From Basidiobolus meristosporus CBS 931.73 (Eukaryota > Basidiobolomycota > Basidiobolomycetes > Basidiobolales > Basidiobolaceae): a stretch of DNA of 64,000 bases. Location: positions 1 through 64,000 of the forward strand of contig MCFE01000022.1 of NCBI GenBank assembly GCA_002104905.1, read 5' to 3'. Numbering within the stretch: the stretch's first letter is position 1; each line of letters begins with the position of its first letter. The position numbers and the translations under genes were made by a program. Positions 34,529 to 46,490 of the stretch are shown here, one piece after another. The notes under the pieces were generated by a model, which worked only from the letters and a program-made list of their open reading frames with translations, did not search any database and had not been told where the DNA came from.

Positions 34529-37500
34529 CTATTCATCCGAGCTCTGGTCCTTTTCCTCGGAAATATCCGCCGTCAACTCATTCTCGTCTAATGAATCCCC
34601 ATGCGAGCCCTTCATATGATAGACTAGCAAGGATTCGATCAGCTCAGTGTTGAATCCCAGCTCCCAATGCTCAATTTGATTCAAGATTGTTGCACTCAAT
34701 GAGCAACCATGCTCCTCCTCTTCAGGGGCCTCCTCCTCTTCTAGGGACTCGAGGAATTTCTGGAGGATGATTCGTTTGGCCGACAGACCACGTCTAACTT
34801 CTGTGTGGACTCTCTTATATCTGAATACCAGATGAGCAGCCAGGTTTTCGCGGCCCAGGTCATGGATACGCTTGATGGTGGAGTGGATCAATTTTTTCCG
34901 TAACTCGGACAACTTCTTCTCGGTCCCTTTAGGGCCATTGCCTGCGTTGAACTGGAACAACGAGTCGAAGATTGGTTGAGAAATATGGGTATCAAGCATC
35001 TGCTCGAATATTCCGGTGATCACCATCTCCACATGGAGCACTCTGTCATTCAGCAGTGCGTCTGACAATAGCGGGTCTTTCTCGGCTTCGTCCTTTACCT
35101 CCAATAATTCACGGATCTCTTGCTCCACTATGTCGTGTGTTTCCTTTGCGTTCGATAGTAGACTATGGTGGTAGTAGCTTATGGTACGTTGATTGGCAGA
35201 TAGGATTTGCAATAGCTCGCTTTCATACTATAGGGATTACGAGTCATTCTGAGAAGCTATCTCATGAATCAACGCAATCTCAATAAACTTACCTTCAGGC
35301 ATACATCGTTTGCGGCGGGCAGAGCCAAGCGAATTAGTAGCACCCACTCAGCATATTGATTACTTATCATCCATTTGAACACATCGAACCAGCTCTCGAC
35401 CAAGTACTCGGGCAAGGCCGTTGAGCGGTCAGCATCGGCAAGTTGGCTTAGCGTCCAGCCCCGAAGCATTTTTACCAGTGATTGGTAATGGTTTAACCCA
35501 TCTGATTGCCCAAGAAGCTTTTTAAATAACTCATGCCTGCTAGAGTCGCTCACCAGGTCGTTTTGGGTCAGCGTGTAGTTCCATGTGTCCTTCAATAGCA
35601 GCTCTAGCCTAAAGAACCCGATCTCTTGGCCAATCTCTACCTGCCCAGTAAACTCCTAAGAGGGATCAAATTAATGAGCTACTTCGCGTTTGCGTACAGG
35701 TATGTAATACTAACTTCCAGGATTTTCTCCTTCTTTCTGACGTGTATCAACTCCGAGAAGTGCCTGATATTCTCCAAAAGACCGGGTGGTAAGCTTTTCC
35801 CTTCATCAAGCGCGTCAATGGATGTGGTGAGTTTCATGATATCGTCCGGGGTGTACTTGTGGTAAGGAGGGAAATTGGTGGATTCCACTGGGTTCGACAA
35901 ATAAGGAAGCAAATAAAGTAGATAATAGTAGCAAGCAACCAGCTCGTTATGCGATGTGGAGTCAAGAGAATCAAAGAGCTCACGAGCTTCAGAGGGGTTC
36001 TTCAAAGCCAAGAGATAGCATATGGAAAGAGGGGTCTGTCCTTTGAAGCTTCCTTGGGCCAGATCCAACAATATGGGATCCAACTCGGAATTACCCTCAC
36101 CTGAAGACTTATCGTTGAATAGCTTCATGCATGACAATCGATATATCATCTCTAGCACTGCTCCCTTTGCATTGTGGATTGAATTCTCAGACAGAGTGTA
36201 TGGAGAGGACTTGGATGCAGAATATGATGCAACAGGACTCCAGTAGAATTCGTGGTGATCGTTGGTCGACTCTGTTGACGGTGACTCGTCAGGAATTAGG
36301 TGATGAAGCTCGGTGATCGCCTGGTCCAAGTCCAATTCTGATTCATTGGACATGCCTTGCATTTTCAGGGAGTTTTCCTGCACTTGCTCCTTAAGTAGAG
36401 AAAGATCCTGGTGGGTCTTTAGTTTTCTCCAGAGTTGAATAACTATGTAGATATCTTCCTTGGGGCAGACAGTAGAAGCAAAGCTCAGGAGCTGGAGACG
36501 ACGCCTGAGACCAACCGAGTTAGGAATGTTAGCAAGATCGTAACAAACCCTCCAAGCCATGTCTCTGGCTTCCAACATTCCAGCCGGCGCTACTTGTCGA
36601 ATCTTTTTCCCCAAACCCATCAACTTCTCGCACATGCCATATGCCGACTTGTAATCCCTGCGCTTCACTGCTGCTCTTGAAAGCAACGCATAGATCTTGA
36701 CCTCGGCTGATGGGTCATCTCTGTAGCCAAGTTTGTGTCCCAGCTCCATGATTCTGCCAGGCGCTTTGTAAGCTTTGGGATGATCATCAAGAACACGTGC
36801 AATCAACTCTAATCGATTCGGCGCTAATCTGATCTGAATTGGGAGCATTGGGATGTTTGGTTTGTGCTGCAGATTGTATTCGGCAAGAACGTGGGTGGCC
36901 TCAATCAGATCCAGCTCTTCCCTCAATGCTGCGGAACTTGGAAGCACCTTCAAACTGCTCAAAGTCAACAAAAGTGGTAAATGGATTAGAGGTCAGAACT
37001 ACAAACCAATCGTATGCCATCTTCATGAATCCCCCATCCATACTTCCAGATTCAGCATTGTCGAAAAACTCTCTCGAAGCATTAATAACCAACTCTTCGG
37101 CGGCTGGGGCCGAGAGTGGCGGCGCCTTCTCTTTTGGTAAAAGCAATTCTCTCGCCAAACGGAACCCTATCGTCAAATGCAGACAAGGTCGGTGTCACCT
37201 AGCGCTCGATACAGTGGGGAGCAGATCAACTTACCTCCACAACTCAGCAGTCCCGACAAGAATTCCTTGTATATTTCCTCGGTTGCGATTTCTCCCAAAA
37301 CGCCATTGTTGTGCAAGTCTATCATAGCTTCGAGCAAGAAGGTCCACTCGTCTTCGTTCTCGAATTTGCTTCCCATGGTATCAACCCCACCGCTGGCATG
37401 CCTGGCGATTCTGAGCAGCAACTGCTTTTGAACGGGATAGCTGCCCTCGCTATCCAGGTACCAACCTAGCATTACAGGGATGTCATATCGCTCGAGAATA

Positions 37501-40500
37501 TCGGCGGCGTTTAGGTGTACTTCCAGCTTATTGATGACAAGCTGAATATCAGTCTCATCCATCTCCTTCAGCAAGTTGAAATATTCATGAGACGATAGCT
37601 CCGTGAACTTGCCACCATTCGGGACAGCTAGCGGCTTGGCTTTCGTAATGTCGATCTCGAAATCTGGAAGGCATTCGAAAATCTGGCTCATCAGTCTCCA
37701 TTGGTCTGTGCTCCTGGATCCATACAGGCAAGCCAGTGCAAGCTGGCTTAGCAGGAGGTCCTCTGCGATGATTCTGTCTTGTGCTGGGAGCGTTGGCTTG
37801 GACTCGTTGAAAATCAAGTAACACCAATCCAGGTGCTTGGTAGAGAGCGTCAAAATGAAGTCGTACAGGAGACTCATTGAATCGCGTCCGCCCTGAGTCA
37901 CCTTCGCCGACTGGTTTCTCAAGTAGGGTATCACGAAGTTTCTGATATCTCTCACTATTCTCTGCTCATTGGTTTCGCGTAAAATCAGCTCCACAACCTC
38001 CTTCACGGTGAGCCTTTCAAACGATTCTAGCGTTATTTCCAAGCATGCTTCGGGGGAGTCGGAGTAGCATTCGTAAACTAGCTGTGAAACGGTACGAAGG
38101 TTGTCCCTAAGCTCTTCAAGCCCCTGGACTCCATTGGCGTCGCCGATCTGGATCAACCGATAGGCATGATGAATCTGCCCCGAGACCACATCAATGTTGT
38201 GAGCACGCGAAATATACCATTCACTAATGGTGGCGCCTGAAGCGGGGTATTGCACCTTGTCCTTGGGGTGAGATATATCTTGTGTGCTTAGCTCTTCAAG
38301 CGAAATGCCCAGCTGGGCCAGCAATAAAGGATTCTCGACCGGATCTTGCTCGCGCCACGCTTTCTCGGGCCACAGGCTCTCCTCATTCACCTCACTATTC
38401 ACTTTAGGTAGGAAGTCCTGGTAAGAAGAAGGATCGGCAATTTCGGGGATTTGGTCAAGGATTGCAAAGCGGTACGGCAGGAGCGCAGAACCATGTCTGG
38501 TAAATAGGATTTTCAAGGGCGAATATTTCTCAATCACCGCATATTGAAGAGCTTGCTCAATAATATTCACCTCTCGGAAGTAAATGAAGTCCTCGGCAAA
38601 AGAGCTCTCTTCTGCATGCTGCTTTTCGTCGGCATCATTGCTGGGGCTCTGGGTCGTATCTTGGTTCGTTGCTGATTCCTCGATTGCATCCATTATTTCG
38701 ACCATCGTGTTTAACCGATCCAGATATTTCAAAAAGGCAACTCTATATCTACAGTGCATCGCCTGTTCTTGTGTGAGTTGACTGAAGTTGTTGTCCAGTT
38801 TGCCTAGTGCCTCTACTACGTGATTCGTCTCTTTCAGCCCGTATTCAAGCAGGAGCTTGGCTGCTTCGGTATTCCCAGGAATCCTCATCAAACACGTCTC
38901 AATGACCCAATTACGGTCTTTTATGTTGTCCAGGTACTTGTGAAGACTTTCTTCGGTTACTTCGGCCCCGTTCCATTGAGCTTGGTATACAACATCCGAA
39001 TTCAGATTGTATAGTTTTGCGATCGATAGCGCGTTTTCATATTCGAATGCTAGGACCTTTCTTTCCAATAAGTTTATGGGCATGATCTCCGCAAATTGAA
39101 CTAGCCTCAAGCATCTTCTTGGAATAGTTACGTACTTCCCCTTGGCCGACTTCGAATCTCCTTCGAAATTCCACAGGAACGTGTTGGTAATATAATACAA
39201 AGAGCTTCCGACAAACGAGAACAGATGCTTGAAGAACGGCTGGTTCGTCTCTAATTCGTCTTCGTAGTCTACTTCTTCGTCCTGTGAAGAATGGATAAAC
39301 GTGAGCTTATTGTCCCGGTGCAGACGCGCACGAAGCATCAATGTCTCATGCTCAAGCAAGTAGAATCGATTGTCCAAAGGCTTGGAAATCTCCAGGTTGG
39401 ATTTCAAGTACTCGGGCGACTCCCCCAACATATTCAAGCGACTGGAGACTTTGAAAATCAGCATAGCCCCATGCTCGTAGCCAAGGACAATCGAATCAAC
39501 ATCCCACCACTGGGCGGAGACAACGTTGCCACTCTCCAGGCTGGGGTTGTTCTCAGACTCTCTCTTCAGCCGTTCCTGGAACTCCGAGAAAGTGAGATCT
39601 TTGTAGGCCTCAGGCTTAGCAAAGAACGACAACTCATCCCGCTTCCAATGATGGACCAAGTCAACGTTGGAGTCTTTTTCGATACGCCACACCTTCAAAG
39701 TACCCAGGAAATCGAGGGAGAGCAGGTAGTTACCATCTGGTGAAATTGTGATACAACGCACCACCTCATCGATGAAGCTCTTCTTTCTCTTGCCTAAGGT
39801 CGTGATGATATTGCGCAACTTGGTCACCACTCCGGTTTCCTCCAGCTCGCCCTGCATTTTCTTGCTGGAGCTGTTTTCTGCAGGCTCCTCAATGACATCT
39901 GCATCAAACAACTGGTAGAATGGAGAGGTGAGAGTCATTTTCCATCCCGACATCGATGGAAAACGCTTAGCACTTTCTGGGGACTGGTTAGAGCTCACGT
40001 CGGCAGGATCCTTCAATGCACCCTTGCCAGCGACATACAACATATTGGTTGTCGGGTTGATGGCTGCACTGACTACCGTTTCGTAGTGGGAGCTGAAAGC
40101 ATACTTGTGGTGCGGGGTAAAGATCCCCGAATCTAAGACACCTTCTTTGGGATAGGAAGTTCCGAGATTCTTCCGATAATTCAACGGGATTTGCGTCTTC
40201 TCGGGGAGGTTATCCTCCGAGAAATAATTGAAGAGGTAGCTTCGTAAAATACCATCGTAAGTAATGCTTATTAGCTGATAGCGATACTCTGCTCCCTCGA
40301 AATGGATGGCATCTTGTTTCCAGAATGTTGAATCCAGCAGCACTAGCTGTGCGACGGGTTCAATAAAGAATTGGTTTCCCTCAACGTCCTCAGCGGCCTT
40401 GCTGTCACCTGTTTCGGTCGATAGAGTGCCTGGTACTTGCCCAGAAGGCCGCGTATTGGCCTGTATTGAGAAGATTGGCTGGCCATTTCTATCTACAACT

Positions 40501-40991
40501 TCGATAGAGCCGTCACTTCGAGATAGTGCTAACAAAAGAGAGTCGGGGCTCCAGGTGATGCATCTCCATTTCGAAAACGGGTCACGTTTGGTGGAGTAGA
40601 CTGCATGGATAGTACTGAAATTCGGTGCGTTTAAGTGCTGGTTTTCGTTTACAAACCCCTTCAAAAAGCGGATTTCCAGCTTGCTCTCTTGGTAAATCGC
40701 AAGCTGTTGTGCGTTTGGGGAGGTGCATAATTGCCAATCATTTTTCAGCTTGGCCAACTCTTGTATCAGTACCGGGGGGACGGTGGTGGAAATGACCAAG
40801 CCGTCGAAGGTACGTGCCAGATGTGACGTAAGATATTGAAACCACCCTTGAGAGTAGGCGGGGCCGTTTAGATAATTCGAACTACCTGGCTCCCCAGCCT
40901 CATCGCCTTCCTCAGGATCCCACTCGGCTACAACAGTAAGATCATAAAGTAGTTTGTGCTTGTTGCTTACGAAATCTTCAGATTTTTCCAT
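34529..40991 (-). CDS. NBAS/Sec39-family ER tethering protein
   Basis: Five exons (40991-37235, 37166-37007, 36954-35715, 35655-35293, 35227-34529), with introns of 52-68 nt and all phases matching, give 2,072 residues. The N-terminal ~500 residues read as a WD-type beta-propeller (for example WRCITWSPDSLLLALSRSDG and ITISPDGNYLLSLD). The middle and C-terminal parts are helical and match the Sec39 domain of NBAS. The family is the large subunit of the Dsl1/NRZ complex, which tethers COPI vesicles at the ER through ER SNAREs. The length and propeller resemble animal NBAS (~2,370 aa) more than the short yeast Sec39 (~700 aa). The gene starts head-to-head with the PPZ gene across 774 bp. An AATAAA on the minus strand lies ~19 nt after the stop. 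Confidence 0.85.
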
Positions 40992-41765
40992 ATGGTCTTT
41001 TGTTGATGAATTAGTAGAATATTAGCATTCCACCGTAGCCGACAATAGAAATATCTTGGGTAATGCTTACTCTATTTCTATTAGCACCACGTTTCAATAG
41101 AATCGCCCGTCCCTACCATTGAGATCTATGTTGTCATCGTCTAATGCATACGAGGCTTTCAAAAACATCCAATTCTCTATGATGTCGATATTTTCGAATG
41201 ATCAATTTTCTTGGCAAGTTTTATGATGAAAATCAACATTATTTGCTATATAAACAAAAATCTTTGCGACTCGATTCCACAAACATTTCATTATTAAATC
41301 ACACCTCTCAAGATCTTGTCTACTTGCTAAAAACCGGTTTGATTTGACCGCTAACTGTTCAACGTTCTCTCATTCCTGCCAGTCTACTTTCTTGCGATAC
41401 TACGTGCATTTCAAATCAACCGGAAGGAATCTTTTGATTTTTGTGCTCTATCGCCTTTGTTTACAAAAAGGTAGTTTTCTATTCCAACAATGCAAAAACC
41501 TGCTATTCATTAACCCATCCACCTCGATTGCTTTGAACTCCCTCAGTTAGCTTGGCACGTCCAATATATGGGGCTACGTTAAATTCGTGAACAATCAGAG
41601 TTACCAAGATATTCACGTCTACTGCAGTCAAATTCCGGCTTTATTATACATAAGACCCTCTTTTACCAGTGCAAGATCGCCTTGCATCTACTTCATTCAT
41701 CTAAACCCCCCTTTACCCTACACAAATCTCTTTGAAGCTCATCTTGAAGAAAAAGACCACAAAAA
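40992..41765. promoter_or_regulatory. Divergent intergenic region, NBAS and PPZ genes
   Basis: The 774 bp between two divergent starts hold no convincing ORF. The right half is pyrimidine-rich on the + strand, typical of a fungal leader or promoter. No specific operator was recognised. Confidence 0.4.
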
Positions 41766-43036
41766 ATGGGAAACAACTCCTCCAAGAAAAAAAACAATGA
41801 TTCCGAGGATCGCAAAGGCAGCCACTTGCAAGCAGGCCCAGATTCGCCCGAGGTGGATTACGAAGAGGAAAATCTCGATTCCATTCTCATCCGATCCCCA
41901 GATCAGCTGCAAAACTTACTGGGCGTTGATGCTATAGCCGCACCAACTGTTTCCTCGATCGGCTCGTTGAATTTACGCTCAGGCGGTGACCGACTCAAAA
42001 CACTTAATATCGACGACATGATAGCAAGGCTGTTAGAGGCAGGATACTCAGGAAAAGTGTCAAAATCCCCCTGCTTGAAAAACGCCGAGATCACTGCGGT
42101 TTGTCAAGCTGCTAGAGAGGTCTTCCTCTCCCAACCTTCCTTAATAGAACTATCACCCTCAGTCAAGATCGTTGGAGACGTGCATGGGCAATATACGGAC
42201 CTGCTGCGTCTCTTTGATATGTGCGGCTTCCCGCCTTCGGCCAACTACCTATTCCTTGGTGATTATGTGGATCGTGGCCGGCAGAGTTTAGAGACCATCC
42301 TACTCCTCTTGTGTTACAAGATCAAGTACCCCGAGAACTTTTTCTTGCTGCGCGGAAATCACGAATGTGCCAACGTTACTCGAGGTAAAAGCGCCTGTTT
42401 GCCAAGTAGTCATGAGGATGTTTTTGGCTAATGTAGCTTGCGTTGTATTTAGTGTATGGGTTTTACGACGAGTGCAAGCGCAGATGTAATATTAAGATCT
42501 GGAAGACTTTTGTAAACGTGTTTGATACATTGCCCATTGCCGCCTTGGTAGCATCGAAGATCTTCTGTGTTCATGGCGGCCTTTCTCCATCTCTCCTGGC
42601 CATGGAGGATATCAGACGCATTGAGCGGCCCACCGACGTGCCCGACAGTGGGCTGTTGAGTGATCTGTTGTGGAGCGACCCCACCGACACAGCTGCGGAG
42701 TGGGAGGATAATGAGCGAGGAGTCTCGTTCTGCTTCGGCAAAACTGTCATCGATAACTTCCTGGCCACGCACGACATGGATCTGATATGCCGTGCCCACA
42801 TGGTTGTGGAGGACGGATATGAGTTCTTCAATGGCCGCACCTTGGTCACTGTGTTCTCCGCGCCCAACTACTGCGGAGAATTCGACAACTACGGGGCCAT
42901 CATGAACGTCAACGAGGACTTGCTGTGCAGCTTTGAGCTACTAAAACCAATCGATACGCCGGCGCTGAGACAGCAGCTTCTGTACAGCAGCAAGCGCCAG
43001 TCACCACCCAACTACAATGTACGGCAATCTGTTTAA
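41766..43036 (+). CDS. PPZ-type Ser/Thr protein phosphatase
   Basis: Two exons (41766-42384 and 42453-43036) with a 68-nt phase-1 intron give 400 residues. The N-terminus MGNNSSKKK is a myristoylation signal like that of yeast Ppz1/2. A polar N-terminal extension of about 80 residues precedes a complete PP1-family catalytic core: [25 protein letters not shown], and [13 protein letters not shown] followed by [11 protein letters not shown]. The Met in RAHM is diagnostic of PPZ enzymes; PP1 has Gln there. PPZ phosphatases regulate cation homeostasis and cell-wall integrity and are inhibited by Hal3-type proteins. The extension is much shorter than in S. cerevisiae Ppz1. Confidence 0.93.
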
Positions 43037-43550
43037 CGACGAGCCAACTTTTCCCACCCACGTTCGCCCTCCCGTCGCATATCCCGCACATAACGCGTCC
43101 TAACCTTCGAAATTATCAGTTTTTGTTCGATCGGTTGAATTTTAATTGCCACCCCAGTTGTTCTTCCTCAACGCAGCGTTTTGAAGTCCCCTTCCTTTCC
43201 TTTACTTTTCTGTTTCTCACACCAGTCACCGCCATCAGTGGAAATCCTCCCGGTTTTGAACGCACCTTTAGTCTGTATATGTTACGTGTTAAAGTTAGAA
43301 TTAAATATCCCACTTCAAACCAACAGCCCGCGATGGAAAAAAAATCGATGGAGTGGAATGGAAAAAAAATCGGGGGGATGAAAAATTGATCGATCGGGAG
43401 AGCAATGGGAGAATTGGTACAAAAATGAATTGGCCCTGCACACCGGCTTCTCTCTTTTCTTCATTCTCGATAGCGAATTGGTTAGTATCCATGTATACCG
43501 TTCGTTCCCGACGTGGGCTGACACGGCACTATTTGTAGGGATCATTAAAC
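43037..43550. other. Intergenic with probable 5' UTR intron of RPL9
   Basis: A likely leader intron runs from GTTAGT at 43481 to TTTGTAG ending at 43538, with a CTGAC branch site. It ends 12 nt before the RPL9 ATG. Leader introns are common in fungal ribosomal-protein genes. The short ORFs here are Lys-rich by base composition only. Confidence 0.4.
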
Positions 43551-44120
43551 ATGAAAGACATCTACAAGGAGGAAGAAATCGTCGTCCCTGAGGGAGTTAC
43601 TGTTGACGTCAAGTCCAGAGTTGTCCGCGTGAAGGGTCCCCGTGGTACTCTTACCAAGAGCTTCACCCATGTTGACATGGAGATCAGAAAGGTCGGAGCC
43701 AACAAGGTCCGTCTTGCCATCTGGCACGGTGGTCGTAAGCACGTTGCCTGCCTTCGTACCATTCGTTCCCACATCCAAAACATGATCACCGGTGTCACCA
43801 AGGGATTCCTTTACAAGATGCGCTTCGTATATGCCCATTTCCCCATCAACGTGAACATTTCCGATGACTCCAAGACCGTCGAGATCCGTAACTTCTTGGG
43901 TGAGAAGGTCATCCGTCGCGTCCAGATGTTGGAGGGAGTGACCATCAAGCACTCCGAAGCCCAAAAGGATGAGATCATCCTCAGCGGCAACGACCTTGAG
44001 AACGTTTCCCAATCCGCCGCTTCTATCCAACAATCCACCCTTGCCAAGAACAAGGATATCCGTAAGTTCTTGGATGGTATCTACGTCTCCGAGAAGACCA
44101 ACATTGTCCTTGAGGACTAA
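43551..44120 (+). CDS. RPL9: 60S ribosomal protein uL6 (L9)
   Basis: A single coding exon gives 189 residues, the normal length for eukaryotic uL6. The N-terminus [20 protein letters not shown] and the motifs [31 protein letters not shown] and [13 protein letters not shown] are all typical. uL6 is a component of the large cytosolic subunit near the sarcin-ricin loop and GTPase centre. Codon choice is markedly biased toward C-ending codons, as expected for a highly expressed gene. AATAAA at 44164-44169 follows the stop. Confidence 0.97.
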   Translation: MKDIYKEEEIVVPEGVTVDVKSRVVRVKGPRGTLTKSFTHVDMEIRKVGANKVRLAIWHGGRKHVACLRTIRSHIQNMITGVTKGFLYKMRFVYAHFPINVNISDDSKTVEIRNFLGEKVIRRVQMLEGVTIKHSEAQKDEIILSGNDLENVSQSAASIQQSTLAKNKDIRKFLDGIYVSEKTNIVLED

Positions 44121-44448
44121 GGTGTTGCCTTGATCTCATCCGTTTCCGAAAACCCCCAAAAGAAATAAATTCATGTTGAACTACATTGCTGTGTATCTAA
44201 TGTGACCTATACTGCTGTGTATCTATTGTGTTGGGTGTTCCATCCATTGCCCTGTCGAACGTCATTGAGAATACTTCACTGACACCAAGTCCCGCATTTC
44301 GAATACTATACTGATACGAAATCACCGAATTTGGAGGCCGAGCCAAATAGAGTGTCTCGCGCCAAAATCGGCATCCGATATCAAAATTGAGTCATTCTTG
44401 ATAATTTTCAAGTCCCACGCATTCCGAGAGAGTGAGTGTTTCTTGTTC

Positions 44449-46250
44449 ATGGCTTCCAACGTCGAAATAAGTCTGGAGAATTTGGCCAGAGAGGCCAACC
44501 TTGACCCGTTGAGCCCCGAGTTTGCTCGCTACTTAGACAAGCAGGACAAACTGGCTTACTTGCGTGAGGAATTTTTCATCCCCAGTGTGCAGGATGTTTT
44601 GCCCGAGAATGAAGGTCAGTATTTCTGATTTCTGTAAGGCCGGTTAATGTGGTGGTGTTAATTCTGTGCTCAGACAAGCCACGCGGCCCATACAAAGCCG
44701 AGGAAGACTGCATTTATTTGTGCGGAAATTCCCTGGGCCTCCTGCCAAAGAAAGCCAAGCAATACGTCGAAGAAGAGCTGGACGTGTGGGCACATAGGTA
44801 CTTATTGTTTAAGGCCCGAAGGATTTCGACTCGCTCCTAATTTTGTTCCTTTGTAGTGGAGTCCATGCACACCATCACCACAAGCATGGGAGACCTTGGG
44901 TAACTATCGACGAAGAGGTTTGCAAACTCAGTGCTAGTATTGTAGGTAGGGCCCGTTGTCGCAGCATGGCTATTGTGGGGCTTGTTTGACCGTTTATATA
45001 TAATCAAGGTGGAAAGCCTATTGAGGTGGCTTCCATGGCAACGCTTACTTCCAACCTCCACTTTTTGTTGACTGCTTTCTACAAACCTACGGAGAAAAGA
45101 CACAAGATACTTATGGAGTACAAGGCATTCCCGTCTGACCATGTAAGAATCAATCGATTCGTTCCATCCCGGTAGTTCTCGATTTATAACTCGAAGAAAG
45201 TATGCAGTTGAGTCTCAGATCAAATATCACGGATTCGATCCGGTGAAGAGCTTGGTTACCGTGGCCCCACGCGAAGGGGAATACACCATACGCACCGAGG
45301 ATATCTTGAAGGCAATTGAGGCCGAGGGCGACTCCGTGGCGGTTGTGTTGTTCAGCGGGATTCAGTACTATACAGGCCAGTTCTTTGAGATAGAGAAGAT
45401 CACCGAGGCTGCCCACAAGAAGGTACGGCTCAGACAGCATTGATGGTAGTATACTTGATGTATTCAACCTCGGAAATACCAGGGATGTATTGCCGGGTTC
45501 GATTTGGCTCATGCCGTTGGAAACGTCCCCCTCCAGCTCCACGATTGGGATGTCGATTTTGCCTGTTGGTGTACATACAAGTACCTCAACTCCGGCCCCG
45601 GTGGAATAGGCGGCCTATTTGTACACGAGAGATTCGCACACGATTTCGATAGACCTCGGTAAATATGGCGATTGTTGGTTAGCATGCGTCTCAAACACTG
45701 ACTGTCATCAATGATATATTATATGCCACAGCTTTAGCGGATGGTGGGGCCATAACAAGACTACTCGATTCCAGATGAACAGTGGTACTTGACCACCGCA
45801 CAGCCTAAGTCTACACCAATGCTAATGCTAATCTCCTTTTCAGTTAGTGACCCCCTTCCAGGTGCTGCGGGTTTCCAGATGTCCAATCCATCCGTGTTGA
45901 CCACAGTCTCACTCCTTGGTGGGCTTGAGCTCTTCGAGAAAGCCTCGATGAAGGAGCTGCGTCAGAAATCCCTGCTCCTTACTGGGTATTTGGAGTTTCT
46001 GCTAGATCAGCTGTTCGACAAGTCCACGTTCAGCATCATGACCCCACGTGATCCCTCGCAACGTGGGTGTCAGCTCTCCTTTTTGTTCGGGGAGGATGTG
46101 AAAGAGTTGTATCATCAGCTCAGCTCATCAGGGGTTGTGTGCGATATACGCGAGCCAAACAGCATTCGAATTGCACCAGTGCCTCTATACAATTCCTTCT
46201 CTGATGTGTACAAATTCATCAGCTTGCTCCGATCCATCAAACAGCAATAG
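44449..46250 (+). CDS. BNA5: Kynureninase
   Basis: Eight exons (44449-44614, 44674-44797, 44857-44945, 45009-45142, 45201-45422, 45483-45658, 45732-45784, 45844-46250), all GT-AG and in phase, give 456 residues. The enzyme is PLP-dependent and cleaves 3-hydroxykynurenine or kynurenine to the anthranilate plus alanine, in the de novo NAD pathway from tryptophan. Family motifs are [21 protein letters not shown] (expected SGVH..HF region), [24 protein letters not shown] with the PLP lysine in [11 protein letters not shown], the WWGH loop, and [13 protein letters not shown] near the C-terminus. Length is normal for the family and nothing is missing. AATAAA at 46265-46270 follows. Confidence 0.95.
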
Positions 46251-46490
46251 GAGTGCATCCAGGAAATAAAAATGTTCCGGTCTATTGATCGCCCAAGTAC
46301 TAGCCAGGCAATATAGGTGTCCTTAGATTACACATGTATATGGCGCACGGAGTTTACCTAAATTTATCCCCGACTGCCATATCAAGTGATTTTTCTATTT
46401 GCTCTACTGGCCAATTGTACTTTTCATGGACTGCCCCCTCCTCATTCAGTAGCACCAAGTAACACTTGATTCCTCTTTTCCCAAGAAGTA

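Noticed and set aside
42449-42867. Minus-strand ORFs of 98-116 codons opposite the PPZ catalytic exon
   Set aside because: They overlap the highly conserved phosphatase core and have no recognisable protein character.
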